Of a stretch of 53,957 bases of DNA, positions 25,458 to 35,160 are shown one piece after another. The translations under genes and the position numbers were made by a program. Under the pieces are notes generated by a model. It was given only the letters and a program-made list of their open reading frames with translations. It was not told the DNA's origin and made no database searches. Numbering within the stretch: the stretch's first letter is position 1; each line of letters starts with the position of its first letter. Source of the DNA: Clostridium sp. CAG:440 (GTDB lineage: Bacteria; Bacillota; Clostridia; TANB77; CAG-508); NCBI GenBank assembly GCA_000437215.1, contig FR898641.1, forward strand, positions 1 through 53,957, given 5' to 3'.

Positions 25458-26355
25458 TTAATCAAACCAAATTTTATAAATATATATATCGCAGTCGCAA
25501 TTATTAAGTCCTACATAAAAATCAGCCCCATTAGCATCACTAATATCTATATCTACAACTTGTCTTTCTAAAGTGTATGGCACTTTTGAGTCAGTATAAT
25601 CAGTAAAATATTTTGTTTTAAATATACCAGTTTGACCAGATTCTGCAAATCTCGTAATTTCGCTAATATCAATACCCTTTGAAAATGTTATATCACTTAT
25701 ATTATATGTTCCGTTTACTCCATATGGAACCTTTAAATCAACATGGCAAGTAGTATAGCCTTTATTTTCTATAATTTCATTAAATACTAGCCTTTTATTT
25801 CCATAATATGGCGCATACATTTTTTCTGCATCCATAGTCCAGTAATAAGAACTTTCTTGTTCAACTTTAGTAATATTTGAATATTTAGGGTTTACACCAA
25901 TAAAATCACTGGTTCCATCATTTGTGCTATTGTATAAAATAAATGGTTTAATTTTATTATTTTCATCATTATTTTGCTCTATTTCTATTGTCTTATTTTC
26001 CTTATCAAACATTATATTATAGCCATCTTTTTTTACTAAATATTTTGTCCCATTATCCTTAACATTTTCTTTTCCATATTTATTTTGCAGTAAACTCTCG
26101 AAATTTACATTATCTAAATAATCTACTTTACTTTCAGCAACTATCAATTGTGCTTCTTCCTTTAGCTGCGATTCTTTGGTTTGTGTCTTAGCTTCTTGTG
26201 CTTTGGTTAAAATTCCATTATCACCTGTTAGTGTTGCAATTGTTACTCCGTGCTAATATTAAAAGTACAATTATGGTTATGACTAAAGCTATTAATGTTA
26301 CAGCTTTAGATTCTCCAAATTTATTCTTATTTATCATTAATTTTTGTTTTTTCAT
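25458..26355 (-). CDS. Type IV prepilin-like secreted protein, one +1 shift
   Basis: Read across the CGG at 26248-26250 this is a 298-residue protein with the clostridial prepilin-type N-terminus GESKAVTLIALVITIIVLLILAGVTIATLTGDNGI. The hydrophobic helix ends in the conserved LILAGVT, whose glycine is supplied by the shift. The rest is a soluble extracytoplasmic domain (YSNITKVEQESSYYWTMDAEKMYAPYYGNKR...) ending CDCDIYIYKIWFD, which I do not recognise. In frame zero the protein would end nine codons after the CGG. It has an AGGAGT site and its own terminator. Confidence 0.82.
26248..26250 (-). other. CGG +1 shift site, prepilin-like gene
   Basis: Codons are GCA CGG AGT in frame zero. Skipping C gives GCA GGA GTA (A-G-V), restoring the LILAGVTIATL motif. 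Confidence 0.9.
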
Positions 26356-26609
26356 TCATTTACTCCTATTCTATGTTTTATACATAATTTATTGTGTGTC
26401 ACTTTTATTATAAATTTTTCCCCCTTCTTTTTCAAGCATATATCTAATTTTAATATAAATATAATATATTTGTAATAGAAATGTAATATTATAAATTGTT
26501 TGATAAACATTTACTAGTAGATTATAAATTACACGATATTTTATGTATCTTCTACCTACGCATTTGTTTTTTGATAAAATAATTAAAACAATAATTTTAG
26601 GAGGAAAAA

Positions 26610-26820
26610 TTGAAATTTAAAAGACTTAGAGATTTAAGAGAAGATAGTGATATGCTTCAAAAAGATGTGGCTAATTTACTTGGTATTTCACAACAATATT
26701 ATTCAGAATATGAAAGTGGAAAACGCACAATACCAACCCAGCATCTTATTACATTAGCCAAATATTATAAAACTACCATAGATTATATAATTCGGATTAT
26801 CAAATAAAAAAACAAGTTAA
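26610..26820 (+). CDS. Xre-family helix-turn-helix regulator, one +1 shift
   Basis: A TTG start follows AGGAGG by five bases. The protein has the Xre fold: LRDLREDSDMLQKDVANLLGISQQYYSEYESGKRTIPTQHLITLAKYYKTTIDYII. Relatives then continue with GLS/GLT and a few residues. In frame zero the sequence reads RIIK-stop, while a +1 shift at the CGG at 26793-26795 gives GLSNKKTS-stop, matching the family end (69 residues). The new stop lies inside the terminator stem. It is a single small DNA-binding protein; its target is unknown. Confidence 0.85.
26793..26795 (+). other. CGG +1 shift site, Xre regulator
   Basis: Codons are ATT CGG ATT in frame zero. Skipping C gives ATT GGA TTA (I-G-L), producing the family-typical DYIIGLS end. 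Confidence 0.8.
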
Positions 26821-26856
26821 AATTTATTTTTTAATAAAAGTTAACTTGTTTTTTTA
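26806..26856. terminator. Bidirectional terminator between Xre gene and spoVT
   Basis: AAAAAAACAAGTTAA pairs with TTAACTTGTTTTTTT around an AT-rich loop, serving both convergent genes. Confidence 0.85.
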
Positions 26857-26857
26857 T

Positions 26858-27412
26858 TTATATTTCCATTTGACTTCCTAAAAATGTTGCTGCAGATTGT
26901 GCAACCTTTTTTTCTACATCTGTCATTTTCACATTTGCATCTTTAGACATTAAAATAACAGAACCAATAGTATCACCATTTGAAATAATTGGGTATACAA
27001 CTTGTGAATTATATTGTCTTTGTCCATTATCATTTTTGGTAATAGGCATTGACATGTCCTTATTGTCTTTACTTGTATAAACTTCTTTGTCTTCCATTAA
27101 TTGTTCAAGCTCTTGGCTAACATCTTGTTCTAAAAATTCTTTTTTAGAACCACCAGAAACAGCAATTATTGTATCTTTATCTGTAATACATGCAATATGT
27201 CCTGTTGTTTTTGACAAAGTTTCTGCATAACCTATTGCAAATTCTGAAAGTTCACCTATTGGTGAATATTTTTTTAATATTACTTGCCCTTCTCTATCTG
27301 TAAAAATTTCTAATGGGTCGCCTTCTTTTATTCTAAGAGTTTTTCTTATTTCCTTTGGAATTACTACTCTTCCTAAATCATCTATTCTTCTAACAACACC
27401 TGTTGCTTTCAT
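26858..27412 (-). CDS. spoVT: Stage V sporulation regulator SpoVT
   Basis: This 184-residue protein has an N-terminal AbrB-type swapped-hairpin DNA-binding domain (MKATGVVRRIDDLGRVVIPKEIRKTLRIKEGDPLEIF) and a C-terminal GAF-like domain. This layout and length are those of SpoVT, which acts in the forespore and modulates sigma-G dependent genes. It suggests a spore-forming organism. A GAGGAGG site precedes the ATG. Confidence 0.95.
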   Translation of the reverse strand: MKATGVVRRIDDLGRVVIPKEIRKTLRIKEGDPLEIFTDREGQVILKKYSPIGELSEFAIGYAETLSKTTGHIACITDKDTIIAVSGGSKKEFLEQDVSQELEQLMEDKEVYTSKDNKDMSMPITKNDNGQRQYNSQVVYPIISNGDTIGSVILMSKDANVKMTDVEKKVAQSAATFLGSQMEI

Positions 27413-27500
27413 ATATAATTTCCTCCTCTAATTTACAATTGTTTTATTTATAATCTTATTATGACAATTTAGGAAAAAATTATACATGTTATTTTATTTT

Positions 27501-29472
27501 TTATTTTTCTTCATTTTCAGTAACTTCTGTTACCTTGTATTTGTCAAGTATATAGCCTAATTCTTTTGCTAAATCGCTTAGCATTACAATTTTTATTGTT
27601 TGTTCTTTGCCTTTTAAATAGTCATCAATTATTTGTTTTAATTGGCTTATGTTTTTCATTTCTGCTTCAATTTCTTTTGGATATTTATTTGCTCTAATTA
27701 TTAATTTTTCTTTAATTCTAACAATATCTTCATTACTACTGCATGATATTCTTTGGAATAATTGGTAAGGATCATAATATTTAAAAATAGGTATTTTCAT
27801 ACATTCTTTATCAAATTTCTCATAAAATATTTCCATTTTCATTGGTATGCATTTAAATATTTTGTCTGCTTTTTCTTTATAATATTTATCTAATAATTGA
27901 CTATTTAATTTATTAAAATGGCTTAGAATTTCTTCCATATCTTCTGCAACTTCTTCTATTGCTATTTTTCCAAGCTCTTCTTCTACATTTTTGCAATATT
28001 CTGAATGTAAAGAAGATTTATTCATTCCATCAAAAAATATTGATTTTAAATGTTTTAAATCATAATTAATTAATTTTCTTCTTGAAAAATAACTAAAATA
28101 TGCAAATATTTTTACCATGTCCATTAATGGAATTGTTCCTTCTTTTACATCTTTTAGTATATCTTCTATTACATCATTAAACTGTTCATCTGGAATTTTC
28201 CAATATTCCTCAGTAAGTAACCTTCTATATGCAGGAAGATTTTCGGTATCTACAGTGTTTCTTATTGCCTCCATATTTTCTTTAAATAACTTCATGTCAA
28301 ATATTCTTGTTCTAACATAATATTCTATAAATTTAAAGAATCTATATTCTGATTTAAAATTGTAATAATAGTTATTGTCAAATTCCTTTATATAAAATTG
28401 TCTGTTGTCCATCAAAACCCTTGAAGATACTAATATTGACTTGTACTCTTCATTGTCTTTTATATTTATAAATTTGTCTTTGGTTATTCTTCCTGATTTT
28501 ATTTCAAATGATACAGCAATTGTAAAAATAAGCATTGTCTGCATTACTCTATGGCTTGTGTTTTGATATGATTTGTTTATCATTTCAAATATTTTTTCAA
28601 AATCATTTAAAGCGTGTTTTAAAATTCTTAAATTTCTTGTTCCGCTTCTATTAAATGTTGTTATTATAAGTCTTGTGTTTTCTCTTAAAAATCTTATTAA
28701 ATCTGGATTGTCTTCATATCTCATAAGAATTCCATTTATAATATAGTCAAATTTTGGTGCATATTCAAAAGTTTCACCTATTAATTTTTCTTTTATTCTT
28801 TCATAATCATTTGCCTTGTCAAAAACATGCTCTATTTTATCTTGTATTTTTTCTACCATTGGCATGTCTTTTTTATTTAATTCATTTTGTTTGTCTAAAA
28901 GATATGTTGCAATAAATGTTTTCATTTCTATGTTATTGCTTTTAAATTTTGTAGATAATTCTTTTTCATTACATATAATTATTGTTTTTATATGATCATG
29001 TTCAACAAAATTATTAATATAACCTAAAATGTCTATAACATCTACATTTGCTCTTTCTAAGTCATCAAAACATAAAACTTTATCATCTGTTGCAAAAAAA
29101 TCAGCATAGTTCATTTTGTCGCCATTTTTGGTTACACCAAATAAATTGGCCATGTCAATTCCTGTTTTTGCATATTCAGGAATTGAAGTTTGTCCATGTG
29201 TGTCCATAAATTTTCTTAGATTTTTGTCCATTAGTTGTGTGGTTTCTATAAATATTTTTTTGCTTATTTCTTCTAAGTTGGAGATTCCATATAATGACAT
29301 ATATATTGTTGTATATCTTTTGCCATTTAATTGCATACTTTCTATCTTTTTCTTTATTTTGTTATTCCAGAAATGAGTTTTTCCGAGCTCCCCATTCTCC
29401 ATTTAGCATAACGGCATAGTCTGTATAGTCTGACCTTACATAATCTAAAATACTTTCTACTAAATCTTCCAT
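27501..29472 (-). CDS. KAP-family P-loop NTPase, one +1 shift
   Basis: The true start is the ATG at 29472 after GGGGGAGAAAG, giving MEDLVESILDYVRSDYTDYAVMLNGEWGA. The CGG at 29383-29385 then interrupts the Walker A motif, and the +1 frame continues GKTHFWNNKIKKK, so the P-loop NGEWGAGKTHFW is complete only after the shift. Total length is 656 residues. Walker B is KVLCFDDLERANV (about residue 135). This is the KAP type of NTPase (P-loop NTPase fold, often with membrane-linked or defence roles). No membrane helix is evident. The role is unknown. It follows comF by 11 bp in a recD2-comF-KAP run. Confidence 0.85.
29383..29385 (-). other. CGG +1 shift site inside the KAP Walker A motif
   Basis: Codons are GCT CGG AAA in frame zero and stop five codons later. 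Skipping C gives GCT GGA AAA ACT (A-G-K-T), the invariant end of the P-loop. Confidence 0.92.
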
Positions 29473-29483
29473 CTTTCTCCCCC

Positions 29484-30116
29484 TTAATCTTTTGCAATTG
29501 TTAATACTCCAATTTTGTTTAAACTTGTTTTAATTAGTATTTTACAACATTCGTTAACTGTACTTCCTGTTGTATATATATCATCAACTAATAAAATCTT
29601 TTTGTTTTTTATTTTTTCTTCGTTTTTTATACTATAAACACCTTTTATATTTTCTATTCTATTTTCTTTGTTTAATTTGCTTTGTTCTATTATGTTTTTG
29701 TGTTTATATAAGCAATTGTTTTCTAGGTCTATTTTTAAATTTTGTGCTATATATTTAGCTATTAAAAGGCTTTGATTATAGCCTCTTTCTTTAAACCTTT
29801 TTCTGCTTATTGGAACTGGCATTATTATATCATAACTTTTTACTTTTTCACAAAATTCTTTGTTTTTTATTAAAAAATTTGAAATTGTTCTATATAAATA
29901 AGCCTTATCATTAAATTTGTAATTTAATATTATTTTTCTTATTATTCCATCATATTTAAAAAAATACAAATGTTCATGAAAATAATTTTCTAAAGAATCA
30001 TTTTCATATATCTCAAATTTTGATTGTTTTTCTAATAATATTTCACACTTTTTACATAATGAGTTTCCACTTAGTTTTCCACAAATTCCACAAACTTGTG
30101 GAAAAAGTACATCCAA
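29484..30116 (-). CDS. comF: ComF-family phosphoribosyltransferase-like protein
   Basis: This 210-residue protein has an N-terminal zinc-finger-like part (CGICGKLSGNSLCKKC) and a phosphoribosyltransferase domain with the PRPP-binding loop ILLVDDIYTTGSTVNEC and MPVPISRKRFKERGYNQS. ComF proteins are needed for DNA uptake in competent bacteria. The likely start is TTG at 30116; the only GAGGTG site lies about 25 bp upstream, so initiation may be weak or coupled. recD2 ends 19 bp upstream. Confidence 0.92.
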   Translation of the reverse strand: MDVLFPQVCGICGKLSGNSLCKKCEILLEKQSKFEIYENDSLENYFHEHLYFFKYDGIIRKIILNYKFNDKAYLYRTISNFLIKNKEFCEKVKSYDIIMPVPISRKRFKERGYNQSLLIAKYIAQNLKIDLENNCLYKHKNIIEQSKLNKENRIENIKGVYSIKNEEKIKNKKILLVDDIYTTGSTVNECCKILIKTSLNKIGVLTIAKD

Positions 30117-30135
30117 TAATGTTTTTATAATAATT

Positions 30136-32354
30136 TTACACCTCAGTATTTCTTAGTTTATATTCTAATCCCGTGTTTCTTTTTTTACTGTCTACATTTT
30201 GTATCATAAAATTTACTACTTGCTTTCTTCCTATAATTATTAATAATTTTTTTGCCCTCGTAATTCCAGTATATAATAAATTTCTTGTAAGAAGCATTGG
30301 TGATGCTTGTGGTATTACCATTATTACAACATCAAATTCGCTTCCGTTGTGCTTTATGTATTGTTATGCTGTAACTATGTTCTATCTGCTCTAATTCTGA
30401 AAATTCATATAAGCAAATTTTTTCATCGTCAAATTTTACTTCCACTGATTTTTCTATATCACTTACATTTGTTATTGTTCCTGTTTCTCCATTAAACACT
30501 CCGCTTCCTTGTTCTTGTTTTATAGAATCTTTTTCCCAGTATATATCATAATTGTTTTTTATTTGCATTACTCTATCTCCAACTCTAAATGTTGCTCCAT
30601 TACTTACTTTCTCTTTTTTACTTCCATTATTAGGATTTAGAGCTTGTTGCAATGCCTTATTTAACTCTTTTGTTCCAAGTAAGCCTTTTTTTGTCGGTGT
30701 TAATACTTGAATGTTTTGGAAAAAATCATAATCACCATATTTCTTTAATCTACCTGTACATAGTGAAATTACTTGTTTTAGCATTTTTTGTTGATTTTGT
30801 TCTTCTATAAAGAAAAAATCTTGGTTTAAACCTTCTTGTTCTTCTTTATTTAAAAAATCTTCTCCGCTATTTACTCTATGTGCATTTAAAATTATTTTAC
30901 TTTTTGCTGCTTGTCTAAAAATTTTATCTAAATGTATTGTTGTTATTTTTTCTGACGAAATTAAATCTTTAAGTACACTTCCTGGTCCAACAGATGCAAG
31001 CTGATCACTGTCCCCCACTAGTATCAACTTTGTTCCTTTATAAATACATTTTAATAAATAATTCATTAAAAACATATCAACCATTGAGAGCTCGTCCACA
31101 ATTATTACATCTGCATCTATTGGTGATCCTTCATAATTGTATTGTTTAACTAAGTCATCATCATCTACTTTTCCTATTTCTAAAAGTCTATGTAATGTTG
31201 AGGCTTCTTTTCCTGTTGTTTCTGTCATTTTTTTTGCAGCTCGTCCGTGTTGGAGCACAAAGTACAACTTTATCTTTTCTTTGTTCATATATGTCTATTA
31301 TTGTTTTTATTATTGTGGTTTTTCCTGTACCTGGTCCTCCTGTAATAATTGTAACATTATTTTCATTTACTTGTTTTATTGCTTCTTTTTGTTTTTCCGA
31401 TAACTCTATATCTATTTTTTCTTCTGCTTTTTTTAACTCTTTTTCAATATTTTTTATATATTTTATATTTTTAAAATTATTTAATGTAATTATTCTATTT
31501 GCTATTCCTTCTTCTGTTTTATAATATTCGTATAAATAAACCCACTCTTCTTTTTCTCTTTTCTCTATTATAATTTCGTCTTTGGCTTTTAGTGTTATTA
31601 ATGCATTTTCTACTGGGTCTCTTGTAACATTTAAAAGTGTCATTGTAAATTGAATTAAATTTTCTTTTAATGTACAGCAATGCCCATTGTAAGTAATTCT
31701 TATTAATCCATATTTTATTCCACTTTTTATACGCTTCTCGTTTTCACTTTCAATTCCAAGGTCTAGTGCCATTTTGTCTATTTGTTTAAAGTCAACGCCT
31801 CTTGCTATATCTAATAATAAATATGGATTAGCTTCTATTTCTTCTATTGCATTTAACCCAAATTGTTTGTATACCTTTTTGGCATGTTCTGCTCCTAGGC
31901 CAAATCTTTCTAAAAATCCAACTATTTGCCACATTTCAAAGTTTTCTACAAAGCTTTCACATATTTCTTTTGCCTTTTTTTCTGATATTCCTTTTATTGT
32001 TGCTAATCTTTCTGGCTCATATTTTAAAACATGTATTGTTTCTTCTTGAAATTTATCTACTATTCTTTTACTTGTTGCCTCTCCTACTCCTTTTATGCTT
32101 CCACTTGCTAAGTATCTTTGAAGTGATCCTAGTGTTTTTGGCATTAGTTTTTCAAATGTATCTACTTTAAATTGCCTACCATATTCTTTATGTTCAACAT
32201 ATTTTCCATATACTCTTAATGTATCTCCTACATTTATAAATGGAAGATAACCAACTATTGTAATTATTTCTTCTTCTAAGCCCAAATTTACAATGGCATA
32301 ACTATTAACTTCATTTTGATAAATTATATCTTCTATTTCTCCTTCTAGTTCCAC
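30136..32354 (-). CDS. recD2: RecD2-type helicase, two +1 shifts
   Basis: Joined over CGGs at 31245-31247 and 30344-30346, this is a 738-residue SF1B helicase, the usual RecD2 length. The N-terminal OB-like and HhH regions (SIKGVGEATSKRIVDKF, GISEKKAKEIC) precede the Walker A motif TIITGGPGTGKTTIIKTI. Then come motif Ia APT-G-RAAKKMTETTGKEASTLHRLL, DEx motif VDELSMVDMFL, GDSDQLASVGPG, and the C-terminal HKAQ-G-SEFDVVIMVIPQ and LLYTGITRAKKLLIIIG. Both shifts fall at invariant motif glycines. The start is GTG after AAGGAG. RecD2 works in DNA repair and fork maintenance. It heads the recD2-comF-KAP run. Confidence 0.94.
30344..30346 (-). other. CGG +1 shift site 2, recD2
   Basis: In the frame used after site 1 the codons are CAA CGG AAG. 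Skipping C gives CAA GGA AGC (Q-G-S), restoring HKAQGSEF; without it a stop follows three codons later. Confidence 0.92.
31245..31247 (-). other. CGG +1 shift site 1, recD2
   Basis: Codons are ACA CGG ACG in frame zero. Skipping C gives ACA GGA CGA (T-G-R), restoring the APTGRAA motif. Confidence 0.92.
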
Positions 32355-32417
32355 TTGTTTCTCCTTGTTTTATTTTTGTTTAGTTTATCACATATATACC
32401 ACATTTTCAACAATTAT

Positions 32418-32768
32418 TTATGGTTGGTCAAGATTGTCTATAATATCTTTACATTCTTTCCAACTTATTACTTTTAATTGCTCATAATCTTCAGACATTT
32501 TTTTTGCAATTTCTTTTGTTTTATCATCTGACTTTAAGTCTGCCACAATAATGTTTTTTATATACTCTTCTTTTCCATATAAAATTTTAAACAAGCTTGA
32601 ACGTAGAAATCCTTCTATTTTATCTTCCTGGTTTTTTACAGCAATTATTAAATATATTCCTTTTGCCTTAAATTTTGTATATTCACTTATGTACAAAATA
32701 TTTTTTATTAATTCATATAAACCATAAAAAGCTAATGTCCAAAATATTGTATTTAAAACAAATTCCAT
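32418..32768 (-). CDS. Membrane-anchored hypothetical protein
   Basis: This 116-residue protein has one N-terminal membrane helix (about residues 3-26) and a soluble domain, GIYLIIAVKNQEDKIEGFLRSSLFK...IIVADLKSDDKTKEIAKKM, that resembles the first half of a Rossmann-like (GT-A type glycosyltransferase) fold but is too short for an enzyme. An AGGAGG site precedes the ATG. It lies between relQ and recD2. Function is unknown. Confidence 0.7.
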   Translation of the reverse strand: MEFVLNTIFWTLAFYGLYELIKNILYISEYTKFKAKGIYLIIAVKNQEDKIEGFLRSSLFKILYGKEEYIKNIIVADLKSDDKTKEIAKKMSEDYEQLKVISWKECKDIIDNLDQP

Positions 32769-32806
32769 TTTTTGGCCTCCTATGGTTTATTATATGTTTT
32801 TATTTT

Positions 32807-33469
32807 TTATTTGCTGCTTAAAATCATCATATTATTGTCTATTTTATTTATTGCTTTTGCATATGAAATTAATTGTTTTGATTCTTTTTTGCTTATTTTA
32901 CCTTCTGGTTTATATTTTGTTTTGTGCTCTATATTTGCCCAGAAATCCATTGCAAGTGTTCTAATTTGCACCTCTACTTTTACATATATTTGTTGCTGTG
33001 ATAGTGTAACTGGTACTTCTAAAATTAAATGATAGCTTGAATAGCCACTTTCCTTTGGTTTTGTAACATAGTCTTTTTCTTTTAATACTTTTATTCCTGG
33101 TAATTTTGTTACTATGTTTCTTATTGAAAAGATGTCTTTTTTTAATGGACATATTATTCTTATTCCAGCTATATCATTTACATTTTCTATCATCTGCTCA
33201 TAAGTATAATTACATTCTTTTTTTGTTAATTTTTTCATTATACTTTCTGGCTTTTTTATTCTTGTATTTATATGATCTATTAATTCATAATTATAAAATG
33301 TTTCAAATTCTTCTTTTAGTATTTCTACTTTTGTTACTAATTCTTTCATTGCCACTGAATATATAAACATTAATTTTTTAAATGTTTCTTCTTCTACTTT
33401 TACTTCTTCTTTTCCTTGTAAAAAATTGTTTATTTTTAAAAGGCTTTCTTCTTTGGGATGTTTTGGCAT
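32807..33469 (-). CDS. relQ: Small alarmone synthetase (RelQ/YjbM type)
   Basis: This 220-residue protein has the RelA/SpoT synthetase domain: RIKKPESIMKKLTKK, NDIAGIRIICPLKKDIFSI, KPKESGYSSYHLILEVPV and VKVEVQIRTLAMDFWANIEHKTKYK. Length and lack of hydrolase, TGS or ACT domains place it with the RelQ-type small synthetases that make (p)ppGpp. A GAAGGAG site precedes the ATG. A second, different synthetase-domain gene starts divergently 186 bp away. Confidence 0.92.
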   Translation of the reverse strand: MPKHPKEESLLKINNFLQGKEEVKVEEETFKKLMFIYSVAMKELVTKVEILKEEFETFYNYELIDHINTRIKKPESIMKKLTKKECNYTYEQMIENVNDIAGIRIICPLKKDIFSIRNIVTKLPGIKVLKEKDYVTKPKESGYSSYHLILEVPVTLSQQQIYVKVEVQIRTLAMDFWANIEHKTKYKPEGKISKKESKQLISYAKAINKIDNNMMILSSK

Positions 33470-33570
33470 ATACTCATCTCCTTCTTCTTATATCTTTAGT
33501 ATATGCATATATTATATTTTATTTGTTATCTTTTTATTGTTATTTGGTGTTTTTTGTGTGAACTGTTAAT

Positions 33571-33599
33571 TTGACTATATATACAAAAAATGGTATAAT
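33571..33599 (+). promoter_or_regulatory. SigA promoter with extended -10
   Basis: TTGACT (33571-33576), 17-bp spacer and TGGTATAAT with TATAAT at 33594-33599, before the gene at 33655. Confidence 0.88.
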
Positions 33600-33654
33600 T
33601 TAGTTATGTAAATTTGTTTTAAAAAATTTTAACAATAGGAGGGATTTTCTTTTT

Positions 33655-34500
33655 ATGAAAAACGATTTACTATTACAGGCACTATACTCTGGCAAAGATA
33701 TACCTGATGTAATTAAGCGGTTTGAAAAAGAGCTAAGAGACACCAAAGACTACAACAATCTTATTCATGCGAACAAGCTTGCTGAATACCGAAAAAGCAA
33801 AACAGACAAAAATCTGCTGTATCGTATGAGAAAAAACTTTAACGAAATTTATAGTCTCATTGATAAAAATTTCAAAGATGTTCGTTTCGTTATAGATGGA
33901 AGACTAAAGTCTTTGTTATCTTTTGAGAAAAAGATTCAGAAGCTTATGTCTGAAAAAAGATCTTTGGATCTTCTGCGTGACCAGTTTGCGTTTAGGATTG
34001 TTATTTTTGGTGAAAATACTCAAAGTTTGGTTAGTACATGCTACCAAATAGCAAATGAAATCATTCGTTTTAGTCTGGAGAAGGGTTTAACTCTTTGTGA
34101 GCTCGAAACCTCTAATACTGGTAATTTTTCATTGGAAAAACATCCTGAAATCTTAATTCCAAAGAAATCAGGAATAGCAAAGGAATTTAAAGCTTTTGTA
34201 AAAGATTACTTTCTTAATCCAAAGGAAAATGGCTATCAGTCGCTTCACCTGCTTTTTAAAGCAACAACCGGTGAATATTTTGAAGTACAGATTAGAACGT
34301 TTGCAATGCACGTCCATGCTGAAAGCGGAGACGCAAACCATGATAAATATAAAATGAAAAAATACAGTTCATCTACATTTGAATTCGAACCAGAGAAAAT
34401 TCATATTCCAGGTTATGGAATATCACCAGATGGCAAGGTTTACGATTTTATTGGTTTGCAGGAGGGCTTACAAATCCTTAAACGGCAGAAAACTTATTAA
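33655..34500 (+). CDS. RelA/SpoT synthetase-domain protein, compositional outlier
   Basis: This 281-residue protein has RelA/SpoT-type synthetase motifs: RDQFAFRIVIFGEN, NPKENGYQSLHLLFKATTGEYFEVQIRTFAMHVHAESGDANHDKYK. It lacks hydrolase and regulatory domains, but is longer than RelQ-type enzymes. Codon use is unlike neighbours (CGT, CGG, AGG, CTG, GCG, CTC), suggesting acquisition. It has its own strong promoter, an AGGAGG site and a terminator. Two in-frame CGGs occur, at codon 22 (33718-33720) and near the end (34483-34485). A +1 shift at the first would stop four codons later; at the second it would give a slightly longer tail, GRKLINQIKSA, ending at 34519. Confidence 0.85.
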   Translation: MKNDLLLQALYSGKDIPDVIKRFEKELRDTKDYNNLIHANKLAEYRKSKTDKNLLYRMRKNFNEIYSLIDKNFKDVRFVIDGRLKSLLSFEKKIQKLMSEKRSLDLLRDQFAFRIVIFGENTQSLVSTCYQIANEIIRFSLEKGLTLCELETSNTGNFSLEKHPEILIPKKSGIAKEFKAFVKDYFLNPKENGYQSLHLLFKATTGEYFEVQIRTFAMHVHAESGDANHDKYKMKKYSSSTFEFEPEKIHIPGYGISPDGKVYDFIGLQEGLQILKRQKTY

Positions 34501-34527
34501 CCAGATAAAAAGTGCCTAAAAAAATTC

Positions 34528-34566
34528 ACTCGCCAAAAGAATCATTTCTTAGGCGAGTGTTTTTTA
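34528..34566 (+). terminator. Terminator after the RelA/SpoT-domain gene
   Basis: CACTCGCC pairs with GGCGAGTG, followed by a T-run. It overlaps the end of the convergent methyltransferase gene. Confidence 0.8.
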
Positions 34567-35151
34567 TTTTATTTTACTTATTGCAAGTCCATCTCCAACT
34601 TCTAAAATTTCGGTTTCTAAATTTGGATTTTCAGATACTTCTTTTATATATTCTCTTAAATTTCTTACAGCTGTCCTTTGTTTATGTTTGTTATAGTCAC
34701 TCATTACATAGCCTTTATATAATATGTTATCTGCAAAAATAACCCCATCTTTTTTTATCATTCTTAAAGATTCCTTTAAGAAAAATGGGTATTTTCCTTT
34801 TGCTGCATCTATAAAAACAACATCATATTTTTCATTTAATGTAGGTAAAATTTCTACAGCATCTCCTTCATATAAATTTATTTTGTCTTCTACTTCTACA
34901 TTTTTAAAATTGATTTTTGCTTGCTTTATTCTTTCTTCATCTCTTTCAATAGTATCTATTACTCCATTTGGAGCTAAAAAATTTGAAAAACACATAGCAG
35001 AATATCCAACAGCTGCACCAATTTCTAGTATTCTATTTGGCTTTATTTTCTTTAAATATTTAGCAATTACTTCTAATGTATCATCCATTATTATTGGTAT
35101 ATGTTCTTCTAATGCTTTTTCTTTTATTTTTTCTAATTCTCTTTGATTCAT
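34564..35151 (-). CDS. SAM-dependent O-methyltransferase
   Basis: This 195-residue methyltransferase has the family signature ILEIGAAVGYSAMCFSNFL (SAM-binding loop), VIDTIERDEERIKQAK, VVFIDAAKGKYPFFLKESL and FADNILYKG with a metal-binding Asp/Asn set. It matches the YrrM-type caffeoyl-CoA methyltransferase-like proteins common in Bacillota, some of which methylate tRNA. Homologues begin at MNQRELEK (35151), although an in-frame ATG exists eight codons upstream inside a hairpin. Confidence 0.88.
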   Translation of the reverse strand: MNQRELEKIKEKALEEHIPIIMDDTLEVIAKYLKKIKPNRILEIGAAVGYSAMCFSNFLAPNGVIDTIERDEERIKQAKINFKNVEVEDKINLYEGDAVEILPTLNEKYDVVFIDAAKGKYPFFLKESLRMIKKDGVIFADNILYKGYVMSDYNKHKQRTAVRNLREYIKEVSENPNLETEILEVGDGLAISKIK

Positions 35152-35160
35152 TTTTATTTC

